Assembly (NCBI GenBank): GCA_910585155.1
Contig: CAJUEC010000001.1
Span: forward strand, 1-64,000
From: an uncultured Oscillospiraceae bacterium
GTDB taxonomy: Bacteria; Bacillota; Clostridia; Oscillospirales; Oscillospiraceae
Reading direction: 5' to 3'
Length of the DNA: 64,000 nucleotides
Every line of letters starts with the position of its first letter. The stretch's first letter is position 1. The translations under genes and the position numbers were made by a program. Below are positions 41,802-49,763 of this stretch, in pieces. The notes beneath the pieces are model-generated. The model was not told where the DNA came from, ran no database searches, and saw only the letters and a list, made by a program, of their open reading frames with translations.

Positions 41802-42941
41802 ATGGAAAAGCTGGTCTATTTCGATTACGCCGCCACCGCCCCGGTCCGCCCGGAGGCGGTCCGGGCCCTGACCGATGCTCTGGAGCGGTTCGGCAACCCC
41901 TCCTCCCGGTACGAATACGGCCGCCAGGCCGCCCTGCGGGTGAAGGAGGACCGGGAGACGGTGGCCCGGGCGGTGGGCTGCGCCCCCGGGGAGCTCTTCT
42001 TCACCTCCTGCGGCACCGAGGGGGATAACTGGGCTATCCGCCGGGGGGCGGAGCTGAACCCCCGAAAGGGAAAGCACATCGTCACCACCGCCGTTGAGCA
42101 CGCCGCTGTGCTGGAGACCTGCAAGGACCTGGAGCGCCGGGGGTATGAGGTGACCTATCTGAAGCCCGACCGGACGGGCCGGATCACCGTGGAACAGCTC
42201 ACCGCCGCCCTGCGGCCGGACACCGTTTTGGTGTCCATGATGCTGGTGAACAACGAGACGGGGGTGGTGCTGCCCGTGGAGCCCTGCGCCAGGGCGGTGA
42301 AGGCCGCCGACCCCGCCGTGCTGTTCCACTGCGACGCTGTCCAGGGCTTTTTGAAGCTCCCCGGCCCCCTGGCCCGGCTGGGGGCGGACCTGGTGACCAT
42401 CAGCGGCCACAAGATCGGCGCGCCCAAGGGGATCGGGGCTCTGTACGTGAAAAAGGGGGTGCGGCTGCGCCCCCTGCTCACCGGGGGCGGGCAGGAGGAG
42501 GGGCTGCGCTCCGGCACCGAGGCCACCGCCCAGATCGCCGCCCTGGCCGCCGCCGTCCGGGCGGTCCAGGGGGATGCGGGCCGGCTGGAGCGCACCGCCG
42601 CCGTCAAGGAATACACCCTGTCCAAGCTGAAGGAGGCGGTCCCCCGGCTGGAGGTGATCTCGGAGGGGGACGCCCCCCACATCTGCGCCGTCACCCTGCC
42701 GGGGTACAAGAGCGAGGTGGTGGTCCGGGTGCTGGGGGACCGGGGTGTGTGCGTCTCCTCCGGCTCCGCCTGCCACAGGGGGAGGCCCAGCCACGTGTTC
42801 GCCGCCATGGGGCTGCCCAAGCCCTGGCTGGACGGGGCGCTGCGGCTGTCCTTCTCGCCGGAGTCCACCCGGGAGGAGGCGTCCGCCCTGGCGTCCGCCC
42901 TGCGGGACGCGGCGGACAGCCTGTTCACCACCCTGTCATAG
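41802..42941 (+). CDS. cysteine desulfurase (NifS/IscS-type)
   Basis: A 379-residue PLP enzyme of the class V aminotransferase fold that removes sulfur from cysteine. Landmarks are YFDYAATAPV at the N-terminus, TSCGTEGDNWAI, VEHAAVLE, VNNETG, the PLP-Lys in TISGHKIGAPKGIGALY and the reactive Cys in VSSGSACHRG near residue 326. The short Cys loop suits group I NifS/IscS types. No iscU or thiI lies next to it; a MATE transporter follows. It may serve Fe-S clusters or thio-tRNA. Confidence 0.94.
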   Translation: MEKLVYFDYAATAPVRPEAVRALTDALERFGNPSSRYEYGRQAALRVKEDRETVARAVGCAPGELFFTSCGTEGDNWAIRRGAELNPRKGKHIVTTAVEHAAVLETCKDLERRGYEVTYLKPDRTGRITVEQLTAALRPDTVLVSMMLVNNETGVVLPVEPCARAVKAADPAVLFHCDAVQGFLKLPGPLARLGADLVTISGHKIGAPKGIGALYVKKGVRLRPLLTGGGQEEGLRSGTEATAQIAALAAAVRAVQGDAGRLERTAAVKEYTLSKLKEAVPRLEVISEGDAPHICAVTLPGYKSEVVVRVLGDRGVCVSSGSACHRGRPSHVFAAMGLPKPWLDGALRLSFSPESTREEASALASALRDAADSLFTTLS

Positions 42942-42998
42942 GGCCCGGTGCAGGGCCGCCGCGAAACGGATCGGAAGCAAAGGAGCGTCAAATTTACC

Positions 42999-44381
42999 AT
43001 GTTTAAGCTATTCCAGCGGGAGAAGGGCTTTTACGGCAGGCTGCTGGCCCTGGCTCTGCCCATCCTGCTTCAAAATCTCATCACCAACTCCCTGGGCCTG
43101 GTGGACACCTTCATGGTGGGCACCATGGGGGAGGGCCCCCTGGCGGGGGTCACCCTGGCCAACATCCCGGTGTTCGTGGTGCAGCTGATGATGTTCGGCA
43201 TACAGAGCGGCTCCTCCGTCCTCATCAGCCAGTACCGGGGCAAGGGGGACCTGCGGGCCATCAACCGGGTGATGGGCATCGCCATGTACGCCGCCGGCTT
43301 CATCGGGCTGGTGTTCGCCCTGGTCATGGGGCTGCTCCCCGCCCGGTTCATGTCCCTGTTCGGCAGCGACGTCCAGGTCATCGCCACCGCCGCCCGGTAC
43401 GCCCGCATTGTGGGCTGGTCCTACTTTTTTGACAGCTTTGTCCAGGTCTATATCGGCGTCCACCGGGCCATGGGCAACCCGCGCCGGGGGCTGTACATCC
43501 TGGGCGTGTCCATGGTGGGCAACACCTTTCTCAACTGGGTGTTCATCTTCGGCAACCTGGGCGCTCCCCGGATGGGGGTGGAGGGGGCCGCCCTGGCCAC
43601 CCTGCTGGCCCGGGTGCTGTCCTGCTCCATCGCGGTGGGCTGGGCCGTTCTGGACCGGGGCTTCCGGCTGGACCCCGCCCTGCTGTTCCGGCCCGGTGGG
43701 GAGATGGTCCGGCGGTTCGTCCGCTTCGCCACCCCGGTGATGTGCAATGAGACCTTCTGGGGCCTGGGCTCCTCCCTGTTTCCCACCATCATGGGCCACA
43801 TGGAGGGCTCCCAGGAGATCCTGGCCGCCTACGCCATCGCGGGCAACATCACCAACCTGTGCACCGTGGGGGTGTTCGCCATTGCCGGCTCCGCCGCCAT
43901 CCTGGTGGGGCAGGAGATCGGCTCGGGCAACGCCGGCCGGGTGTACTCCCTGGGGGCGCTGCTCAACACCCTGGCCTTTCTCTTCGGCGTGGCGGCGGGG
44001 GCGGCGTTCCTGGGGCTGCTCCACTGGCTGATCGCCCCGGTGCTCTATCCCCTGTTTGACCTGTCCCCCTCGGCGGGGGAGATCTGCACCCTGATGCTCA
44101 CCATGGTGTTCGTCATGATGCCCCTGCGCTCCATGGAGTGCACCAACATCGTGGGGGTGCTCCGGGGCGGGGGCGACGTGAAAATGGCCACCCTCATCGA
44201 CCTCACCCCCCTGTGGGCGGTGGCCCTGCCCATCGCGGCGGTGTCCGGGCTGGTCCTCCAGGCGGGCATTGTCTGGGTGTATCTGGGCATGATGAGCGAA
44301 AATGTGGTCAAGGCCGTGCTGGGCCTGTGGCGGTTCAAAAGCGGCAGGTGGATCCGGGACGTCACCGTGCCCAACCTCTGA
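42999..44381 (+). CDS. MATE-family efflux transporter
   Basis: A 460-residue protein with about twelve membrane segments, two homologous halves and MATE features (LPILLQNLITNSLGLVDTFMVG; NPRRGLYILGVSMVGNTFLNWVFIFG). These are Na+ or H+ antiporters for drugs or metabolites. The start at 42999 has GGAG 13 bases upstream, unusually far, but no better codon exists. It is 57 bases after the desulfurase and probably shares its promoter. Confidence 0.93.
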   Translation: MFKLFQREKGFYGRLLALALPILLQNLITNSLGLVDTFMVGTMGEGPLAGVTLANIPVFVVQLMMFGIQSGSSVLISQYRGKGDLRAINRVMGIAMYAAGFIGLVFALVMGLLPARFMSLFGSDVQVIATAARYARIVGWSYFFDSFVQVYIGVHRAMGNPRRGLYILGVSMVGNTFLNWVFIFGNLGAPRMGVEGAALATLLARVLSCSIAVGWAVLDRGFRLDPALLFRPGGEMVRRFVRFATPVMCNETFWGLGSSLFPTIMGHMEGSQEILAAYAIAGNITNLCTVGVFAIAGSAAILVGQEIGSGNAGRVYSLGALLNTLAFLFGVAAGAAFLGLLHWLIAPVLYPLFDLSPSAGEICTLMLTMVFVMMPLRSMECTNIVGVLRGGGDVKMATLIDLTPLWAVALPIAAVSGLVLQAGIVWVYLGMMSENVVKAVLGLWRFKSGRWIRDVTVPNL

Positions 44382-44410
44382 AAAGGCTTGGGATAACGGC
44401 CAAAACCCCC

Positions 44411-44439
44411 TTGCTTTTCCCAGTGGGGGGGAGTATACT
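44411..44439 (+). promoter_or_regulatory. promoter of the Cys/His-repeat gene
   Basis: TTGCTT (44411-44416), a 17-bp gap, TATACT (44434-44439). Confidence 0.75.
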
Positions 44440-44486
44440 ATAGACAGCCGCCTTATGCGGCAGATCATGTTGGAGGTCGAACGATC

Positions 44487-44978
44487 ATGTTTGTCAAGCG
44501 TTTCCTGGTCTCCGCCCTGGCGGCGCTGTGCGCCGCCTCCCTGCTGGTCCCCACCGCCCTGGCCTGCGGCGGCTGCCACGGCCGCGCCGCCCGGCGCACC
44601 GCCCAGCCCTGCGCTGTGGAGGAGTGCACCGCCGCCGGCTGGCACTACCACAGCCGGACGCTGTACTGCGGCCACACCCACGGCAGCGGCCTGTGCGACG
44701 GCTCCTGCGCCGCCCTGTGTGAGGTGGAGGGCTGCGAGCTGGCGGGCCGTCACGTCCACGACGGCGTGACCTACTGCGGCTACGGCCATGCGGGCGGCTG
44801 GTGCGACGGCAGCTGCCTCCCCCTGTGCCAGGTGGAGGGCTGTGAGCTGGCGGGCCGCCACACCCATGACGGCGCGTACTACTGCGGCAGCAATCACGAC
44901 TGCGGCTGGTGCGACGGCAGCTGTCCCGTCTATTCCGGCAGCGGCCGCGGCGGGCACCACGGCGGCTGGTGTCATTAG
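44487..44978 (+). CDS. secreted Cys/His-rich protein with three tandem repeats
   Basis: A 163-residue protein. After a signal peptide (about 1-26, ending TALAC) it holds three repeats of about 37 residues with the pattern C-x-VE-x-C-x-x-AG-x-H-x-H, YCG, H, G-x-CDGSC. Each contributes about six Cys and three to four His, and the tail is Gly/His-rich (GRGGHHGGWCH). The spacing suggests metal binding (zinc or copper) or a disulfide-knotted surface protein. The Cys after the signal could alternatively be lipidated (TALAC). No family is recognised. It is monocistronic with its own promoter, and its TAG stop is completed by the following MITE-like element. Confidence 0.8.
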   Translation: MFVKRFLVSALAALCAASLLVPTALACGGCHGRAARRTAQPCAVEECTAAGWHYHSRTLYCGHTHGSGLCDGSCAALCEVEGCELAGRHVHDGVTYCGYGHAGGWCDGSCLPLCQVEGCELAGRHTHDGAYYCGSNHDCGWCDGSCPVYSGSGRGGHHGGWCH

Positions 44979-45138
44979 AACCTGTATTCACGACCTCAAA
45001 CGCCGTGCGGACGGGGCTTTTTCCGCCATACTGCGTTGCGTTTTCTTGAAATACACAAAGTATTCCTGCAAAAACGCGCCTTGTCTGGCGAAAAAATCCC
45101 TCGCCCACACGGCATCTTCGGCTGTGAATACAGGTTCT
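44977..45138. mobile_element. MITE-like repeat, copy 2 (diverged)
   Basis: A 162-bp element with perfect 15-bp inverted ends AGAACCTGTATTCAC/GTGAATACAGGTTCT. It has the internal layout of the other copies (CTTTTTCCGCCATAC, TTTCTTGAAATA, ATTCCTGCAAAA), but is clearly more diverged. Its first AG forms the stop of the preceding gene. Confidence 0.8.
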
Positions 45139-45158
45139 TAAAGCGCTTCCCCTATGCG

Positions 45159-45187
45159 GAGGGCGGGCCCTGAAAAGGCCCGCCCTC
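45159..45187. terminator. hairpin downstream of spoIIID
   Basis: GAGGGCGGGCC (45159-45169) and GGCCCGCCCTC (45177-45187) around a 7-base loop, four bases past the spoIIID stop on the minus strand. There is no T-run. Confidence 0.6.
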
Positions 45188-45190
45188 GTC

Positions 45191-45439
45191 TTATTCCCCC
45201 TTGTATTTTTTTCTGGTGGCGATTCCGCCCCGTATATGGCGCTCCGCCTTGTTCTCATTGAGGATCGTTTTCACCTGCTGGTAAAGCCCCCGGTTGATGG
45301 CGGGCAGGCGCTCGCTCAGGTCCTTGTGAACGGTGGATTTGCTGATGCCAAACCGGCTGGCCGCTGCGCGGACGGTGGTCTTGTTCTCGATGATGTACAG
45401 CGCCAGCTCCTGGGCGCGCTCTTCCATATTCCCCTTCAC
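45191..45439 (-). CDS. spoIIID: stage III sporulation protein D
   Basis: An 82-residue mother-cell transcription factor that modulates sigma-E genes and prepares sigma-K expression. The helix-turn-helix TVRAAASRFGISKSTVHKDLSERLPAIN and the basic tail AERHIRGGIATRKKYKG are diagnostic. I start it at the GTG at 45439 (then KGNMEERAQEL), because clostridial SpoIIID proteins usually begin MKxYIEERV; GGGAG lies 9 bases upstream. The ATG at 45427 would drop four residues. A likely sigma-E promoter lies about 40 bp upstream. Confidence 0.95.
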   Translation of the reverse strand: MKGNMEERAQELALYIIENKTTVRAAASRFGISKSTVHKDLSERLPAINRGLYQQVKTILNENKAERHIRGGIATRKKYKGE

Positions 45440-45477
45440 AAAACAACACTCCCAACTGTGGTTCTCGTCACAGGCTG

Positions 45478-45507
45478 ATGTATATGCGGGAGGGGGCGGC
45501 AATATGA
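45478..45507 (-). promoter_or_regulatory. candidate sigma-E promoter of spoIIID
   Basis: Minus strand: TCATATT (45507-45501), a 14-bp gap, CATATACAT (45486-45478). It resembles the sigma-E consensus KMATATT-N14-CATACANT, with mismatches in the -10. The 45440-45586 gap otherwise holds no convincing gene. Confidence 0.45.
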
Positions 45508-45586
45508 AATATGAAGGAGGGGCGTGCTCAGCTTCCGGCGGGTTTGGAGGCTGCGCGGTGCGCCGGGGGGATGGAGGCAGTTTCTA

Positions 45587-45749
45587 AGAGCCTGTTTAAA
45601 ATCTCTCAAAACGCCATTTGCCGGAGCTTTTCCCGCCATGCTTCGTTGGGATTTCTTGAAATAAACACAATTATTCCTGCAAAATCCCGCCTCGCCTGAC
45701 GAGAAAATCTCTCGTCAGCTGGCATTCTTCGAGATATTAAACAGGCTCT
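45587..45749. mobile_element. MITE-like repeat, copy 3
   Basis: A 163-bp element with 19-bp inverted ends carrying one mismatch (AGAGCCTGTTTAAAATCTC at the left). It is the inverse-orientation sister of 25261-25424. It lies between spoIIID and an XpaC-family gene, not at a recognised gene end. Confidence 0.85.
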
Positions 45750-45775
45750 AAATAAAAAATTAAGCTTCCATCTCC

Positions 45776-45804
45776 TTTACAGCGCCGCTGAAAAAGGTTA
45801 TAAT
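45776..45804 (+). promoter_or_regulatory. promoter of the XpaC-family gene
   Basis: TTTACA (45776-45781), a 17-bp gap, TATAAT (45799-45804). Confidence 0.8.
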
Positions 45805-45841
45805 GGTCTTCGTTCACCATACCTTGGAGAGGGGGATCACC

Positions 45842-47299
45842 ATGGCGGACCACTACGGGCCCGGCGGGCCCGACCCGCAGGACGGCTCACAGCAGAACAA
45901 CACCTATCATTACAACTACAGCTACGGGTCCGGCCGAGGGACCACCCCGCCCGGCGGCAGGCGCAGGCCGCCCAGAAGGTCCGACGACTGGGGGGAATGG
46001 ATCGGCATCGGCTTTTTGATTCTGGTTCTCCCCTTCTGGTTCTGCAAGCTTTTCGGTGTGATCTGGCTGATCAGCAAGCTGAACGATATGTCCGCCGGCG
46101 AAAAGCGGCGGTACAAGCAGGAGGCCAAAAACGCCGCCCAGCGGGCCAGGAACACCGCCCAGGCCTTTTTCCAGCAGGGGGCGGACGCGGCGCGGCAGGC
46201 GGCAGACAGCGCCCGGCAGGGGGCGGACGCCGCCCGGCAGGCCGCCGAGAGCGTCCGGCAGCAGGCCCGGGGCGCGGCCTCCTCCGCGAGCTATTCCTAT
46301 CAGTACGGCCAGCCCGGGCAGGGGAAAAAGGCGGAGGCCAAGGCCGAGCCCTGGGAACGGAAGGCCCAGCCCGACGCCTGGAATGTCCGGGACCCCCAGG
46401 AGAACAAGCGCAAGCGGGCCAAGAAGGAGAGAGGCGGCACCGGACTTATTGTGGGCGGCAGCATTTTGTCCGCTATTTTCGGGTTTGTCATCTTTGCCCT
46501 TGGGGTGATTGGCGCGGTGGAGAACGTCGCGGAAATGACTATCCCAATCGGCATCTGCCTGCCCTTCTTGGCGGGGGGCCTGTCCATGCTGTTCTCCGGC
46601 ATCAACCGCAACCGCCGCAGTGAGCGCTACCTGAACTACCTGGCCTACATCGGCGCCAACCGGGAGGTGGACCTGGCCCCCATGGCCGCGTCCTTCGGTG
46701 TGCCCGTGGGCAAGCTGTGCAAGGACCTGCGGCGGATGCTGGCCCGGGGCATCCTGCCCACCGGCTACCTGGATCTGGCGGAGGGCAAGCTGTTTCTCAC
46801 CGAGATGGGCTACCACGCCCAGCCCACCAGGCGGGAGCCGCCCCCCGTCCAGGAGGAGACCCCCCAGCAGGCCGCCGCCCGGGAGGACGACATCCTCCGG
46901 GAGATCCGGCAGGTCAACGACGAGATTCCCGACGAGGTGATGAGCGCCAAGATCGACCGGATCGAGGAGATCACCCGGAAGATTCTGAACTTCCAGAAGG
47001 CCCACCCCAACAAGGAGGGCCAGCTGCGCACCTTTCTGAACTACTACCTGCCCACCACCCTGAAGATCCTCCGGGCCTACGCCCAGCTGGACGCCCAGGG
47101 CATCGAGGGGGAGAACATCTCCGCCGCCAAAAAGCGGATCGAGGACATGATGGACCAGGTGGTGTCCGGGTTTGAGAAGCAGCTCGACAAGCTGTTCCAG
47201 GACGACGCCATGGATATCACCTCCGACGTGGAGGTGCTGGAGAACATGCTCAAGAAGGACGGACTTTCCGACGAGGGCGGAATCACCATGACGCTGTAA
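45842..47299 (+). CDS. XpaC-family protein (5-bromo-4-chloroindolyl phosphate hydrolysis family)
   Basis: A 485-residue membrane protein. The N-terminus is Gly/Asn/Tyr-rich, followed by a membrane segment (about 55-80), then an Ala/Arg/Gln heptad region (AARQAADSARQGADAARQ, about 110-145) likely to form a coiled coil, and two more membrane segments (about 195-250). The C-terminal half carries the XpaC signature: KILNFQKAHPNKEGQ then LRTFLNYYLPTTLKILRAYAQL. XpaC proteins often accompany TelA-type tellurite genes, but none is here. The biochemical role is not established. The ATG at 45842 follows GAGAGGGGGATCACC. Confidence 0.8.
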   Translation: MADHYGPGGPDPQDGSQQNNTYHYNYSYGSGRGTTPPGGRRRPPRRSDDWGEWIGIGFLILVLPFWFCKLFGVIWLISKLNDMSAGEKRRYKQEAKNAAQRARNTAQAFFQQGADAARQAADSARQGADAARQAAESVRQQARGAASSASYSYQYGQPGQGKKAEAKAEPWERKAQPDAWNVRDPQENKRKRAKKERGGTGLIVGGSILSAIFGFVIFALGVIGAVENVAEMTIPIGICLPFLAGGLSMLFSGINRNRRSERYLNYLAYIGANREVDLAPMAASFGVPVGKLCKDLRRMLARGILPTGYLDLAEGKLFLTEMGYHAQPTRREPPPVQEETPQQAAAREDDILREIRQVNDEIPDEVMSAKIDRIEEITRKILNFQKAHPNKEGQLRTFLNYYLPTTLKILRAYAQLDAQGIEGENISAAKKRIEDMMDQVVSGFEKQLDKLFQDDAMDITSDVEVLENMLKKDGLSDEGGITMTL

Positions 47300-47384
47300 A
47301 GAGAACCCCTCCAAAATCATCAGGACCGCCGCCCCGTCAGCCAGACGGAGCGGCGGTCCTTTGCTCTGTGGGGCGGCGCTGCTG

Positions 47385-48248
47385 TCACCCGGCCAGCGCC
47401 TCGCCGATATCGGCGTCCAGGCACAGGCTCCGGCCCTGAATCTCCCGGGGGACGGGGACCGGGTCCCTGCCGACGCAGAGGTAGCGGGCGCGGGGGTTTT
47501 GCAGCACCCGCCGCCAGAAATTATACTTGATGATCCCCGGTGTGTTCAGCCCGACCCCCAGCTCCAGGTACAGAACCGCTCCGCCGCTGTGCCGCTGGGT
47601 GAATTCCTCGTACCGCCGGGCTGCGGCGTACCAGCCCCTGTCCTGCACGAAGGTGTGGTCCGCGCGGAGATTCATGGCCATGGGCCGGCCGCATCTGGGG
47701 CAGCGGGGGACCAGCTCCGGGGGCACCCGCATGTCCCGCTGCTCCGCCCACATCCGCCGCACGGCGGCCTCGTTGTCGTAGGTCTCCCTATGGCAGGGCA
47801 GGGAGCACTGCCACAGGCCGTAGTCCCCCTGGGTGTAGAACAGCCGCCTCTTGTCAAACCCGGCCCGCTGGAAGCAGTGGTCCACGTTGGTGGTGAGCAC
47901 AAAATAGTCTCTGTCTCCCACCAGCTCCCGCAGCCTGTCGTAGACCGGCCTGGGAGGCGGCTCGTAGCGGTTGATGAAGATATACCGGCTCCAGTAGGCC
48001 CAGCGCTCCTCCGGCGTTTCAAAGGGGTAAAAGCCCCCGGAGTACATGTCCTGAAAGCCGTATCTGGCGCGGAAGTCGGCGAAATAGCGCTCAAACCGCG
48101 CTCCGGAGTAGGTGAAGCCGGCGGAGGCGGCCAGACCCGCCCCCGCGCCGACCAGAACGGCGTCTGCCTCTTCAACCGCCCGTCTCAGCAGCCCGGTCCG
48201 GGCCCAGGAGCCGGCGGTAGATGTGCCGGTCCGTGTCCTTGAAAACAT
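47385..48248 (-). CDS. SirTM-like sirtuin (class M, macrodomain-linked)
   Basis: A 287-residue Sir2-fold protein. The NAD site is GAGAGLAASAGFTYSG near residue 34, TTNVDHCFQRAG is the catalytic-region motif, and a zinc site is formed by CSLPC and CPRCG. Proteins of this class, paired with a macrodomain in Firmicutes, ADP-ribosylate a target rather than deacylating it. The ATG at 48248 has AAGGTGA upstream, which forces a 77-base overlap with the macrodomain gene; no later start codon precedes the NAD motif. The GcvH-L and LplA genes of the staphylococcal/streptococcal operon are absent, so its target is open. Confidence 0.85.
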   Translation of the reverse strand: MFSRTRTGTSTAGSWARTGLLRRAVEEADAVLVGAGAGLAASAGFTYSGARFERYFADFRARYGFQDMYSGGFYPFETPEERWAYWSRYIFINRYEPPPRPVYDRLRELVGDRDYFVLTTNVDHCFQRAGFDKRRLFYTQGDYGLWQCSLPCHRETYDNEAAVRRMWAEQRDMRVPPELVPRCPRCGRPMAMNLRADHTFVQDRGWYAAARRYEEFTQRHSGGAVLYLELGVGLNTPGIIKYNFWRRVLQNPRARYLCVGRDPVPVPREIQGRSLCLDADIGEALAG

Positions 48249-48984
48249 TGAAGATCACCTTTTGAAGGGAGGATGGGGCGGAGAGGAAGTCCGTCACGGT
48301 CCCCACCGCGATTTCGGCGGCCTCCTGATTTGGAAATCGGAACTCCCCGGTGGAGACGCAGCAGAAGGCCACGCTGCTCAGGCCGTGCTCCGCCGCCAGC
48401 TCCAGGCAGGCGCGGTAGCAGGCGGCCAGCTCCGCCCGGTCCCGCCGGGTCACGTCCCCGGCCACGATGGGGCCCACGGTGTGCAGCACGTACCGGGCGG
48501 GGAGGTTGAAGCCAGGGGTGAGCTTGGCCCGCCCGGCGGGCTCGGGGCGGCCCTGGGCGTCCATGATCCGGGCGCACTCGTCCCGGAGCTGAAGCCCCGC
48601 CGCCGAGTGGATGGCGTTGTCAATGCAGCCGTGGCAGGGGTGAAAGCAGCCCAGCAGGGCGGCGTTGGCGGCGTTGACGATGGCGTCCGCCCTGAGCCGG
48701 GTGATGTCCCCCTGCCAGAGGGCGAGCTGGGGGCGGCCCGCCGTGACGGGCAGGGCGTCCGCGTCCACAGCGCCCCGCTCTGCCGCCTCGGCGGCCAGCA
48801 GCTCATCCTGCGCCGCCAGGAACCCCCGGTCCAGGGGCATGGGCGGGCGCAGGTTCATCAGGGAGCGCAGCAGCCGGCGCTGGGCGGCGGCATCCTCCGG
48901 GAAGCGGCGGGCCAGGGCGCGGTATTCCGGCAGCTCCTCCAGCAGCCGGCGGTTCAGCTGGTGAATGGCTTCCAGCCTGGTCAT
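48172..48984 (-). CDS. macrodomain ADP-ribose hydrolase (zinc-macrodomain type)
   Basis: A 270-residue protein with a helical N-terminal extension (about 1-75) and a macrodomain. The ADP-ribose loop is DAIVNAANAALLGCFHP and the zinc-macro signature CFHPCHGCIDNAIHSAAG supplies Cys/His ligands near residues 117-125. VLHTVGPIV and FCCVSTGEFRFPN are further loops. It should remove ADP-ribose added by the sirtuin encoded next. AAGGAGG lies 8 bases before the ATG. The pair looks like a reversible protein-modification switch. Confidence 0.92.
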   Translation of the reverse strand: MTRLEAIHQLNRRLLEELPEYRALARRFPEDAAAQRRLLRSLMNLRPPMPLDRGFLAAQDELLAAEAAERGAVDADALPVTAGRPQLALWQGDITRLRADAIVNAANAALLGCFHPCHGCIDNAIHSAAGLQLRDECARIMDAQGRPEPAGRAKLTPGFNLPARYVLHTVGPIVAGDVTRRDRAELAACYRACLELAAEHGLSSVAFCCVSTGEFRFPNQEAAEIAVGTVTDFLSAPSSLQKVIFNVFKDTDRHIYRRLLGPDRAAETGG

Positions 48985-49001
48985 GTTGGCCGCCTCCTTC
49001 T

Positions 49002-49760
49002 CTACTGCCTGGGGGCAAACTCCCGGCTGCGGCGGACCAGCTGGGCGGCGAAGGGGGTGGCCGGGTGGTCCATGACGGCGCTGGGGGGATCGAACTGGGT
49101 GGCCCGCCCCTCCTCCATCACCAGCACCCGGGTGCCCAGCTTCAGGGCCTCCTCGATATCGTGGGTGACGAACAGCACGGTGATGCCCCGCTCCCGGTGG
49201 ATACGCAAAATCTCGTCCTGAAGCTGGCGGCGGGTGATCTCGTCCACCGCCCCGAAGGGCTCGTCCATCAGCAGAATGTCCGGCTGGGCGGCCAGGGCCC
49301 GGGCGATGCCCACCCGCTGGCGCTGCCCTCCGGACAGCTCCCGGGGGTAGCGGTCCGCCAAGCCGGGCTCCAGGCCCACGCTCTCCAGCAGCGCCTGCGC
49401 CCGGCGGCGGCGCTCCGCCCCCCTCCAGAGGGGGGACTTGGAGATGGTGGGGACGTAGGCAATGTTTTTCTCCACCGTCATGTGGGGGAACAGCCCCACG
49501 TTCTGGATGGTGTAGCCGATGCCCCGGCGCAGGGCGGCGGGGTCGGCTCGGGCCGTGTCCTCCCCCTGCACCAGCACCTGGCCGGCGTCGGGGCGGATCA
49601 GGCCGTTCACCAGCCGCAGGGCGGTGGTCTTGCCGCAGCCGGAGCGGCCGATCACCGTCAGAAAGGTGCCCCGCTCAATGGAGAGGGAGAAGTCCCGTAG
49701 CACCGGGTGCCCGTCGAAGGACTTGCACACCTGCTGGAATTGAATGATGGCGTCCGGCAT
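49002..49760 (-). CDS. osmoprotectant-type ABC transporter ATPase (OpuCA/ProV-like)
   Basis: A 252-residue ATPase with Walker A GRSGCGKTT, Q-loop IQNVGLFPHMTV, signature LSGGQRQR, Walker B ILLMDEPF and the switch His in FVTHD. The Q-loop sequence and EITRRQLQDEI resemble quaternary-amine uptake ATPases. The C-terminal CBS pair of OpuCA is missing, so ionic-strength gating may lie elsewhere. It is last in a set with the binding protein (4-base gap) and permease. Confidence 0.9.
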   Translation of the reverse strand: MPDAIIQFQQVCKSFDGHPVLRDFSLSIERGTFLTVIGRSGCGKTTALRLVNGLIRPDAGQVLVQGEDTARADPAALRRGIGYTIQNVGLFPHMTVEKNIAYVPTISKSPLWRGAERRRRAQALLESVGLEPGLADRYPRELSGGQRQRVGIARALAAQPDILLMDEPFGAVDEITRRQLQDEILRIHRERGITVLFVTHDIEEALKLGTRVLVMEEGRATQFDPPSAVMDHPATPFAAQLVRRSREFAPRQ

Positions 49761-49763
49761 GGG

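Noticed and set aside
44494..45258. Arg/Ser-rich minus-strand frame opposite the Cys/His-repeat gene
   Set aside because: Its composition mirrors the repeats on the other strand, which has the signal peptide, promoter and ribosome site.
45511..45699. Small plus-strand frame running into MITE copy 3
   Set aside because: Half of it is the mobile element and the start lies over the spoIIID promoter region.
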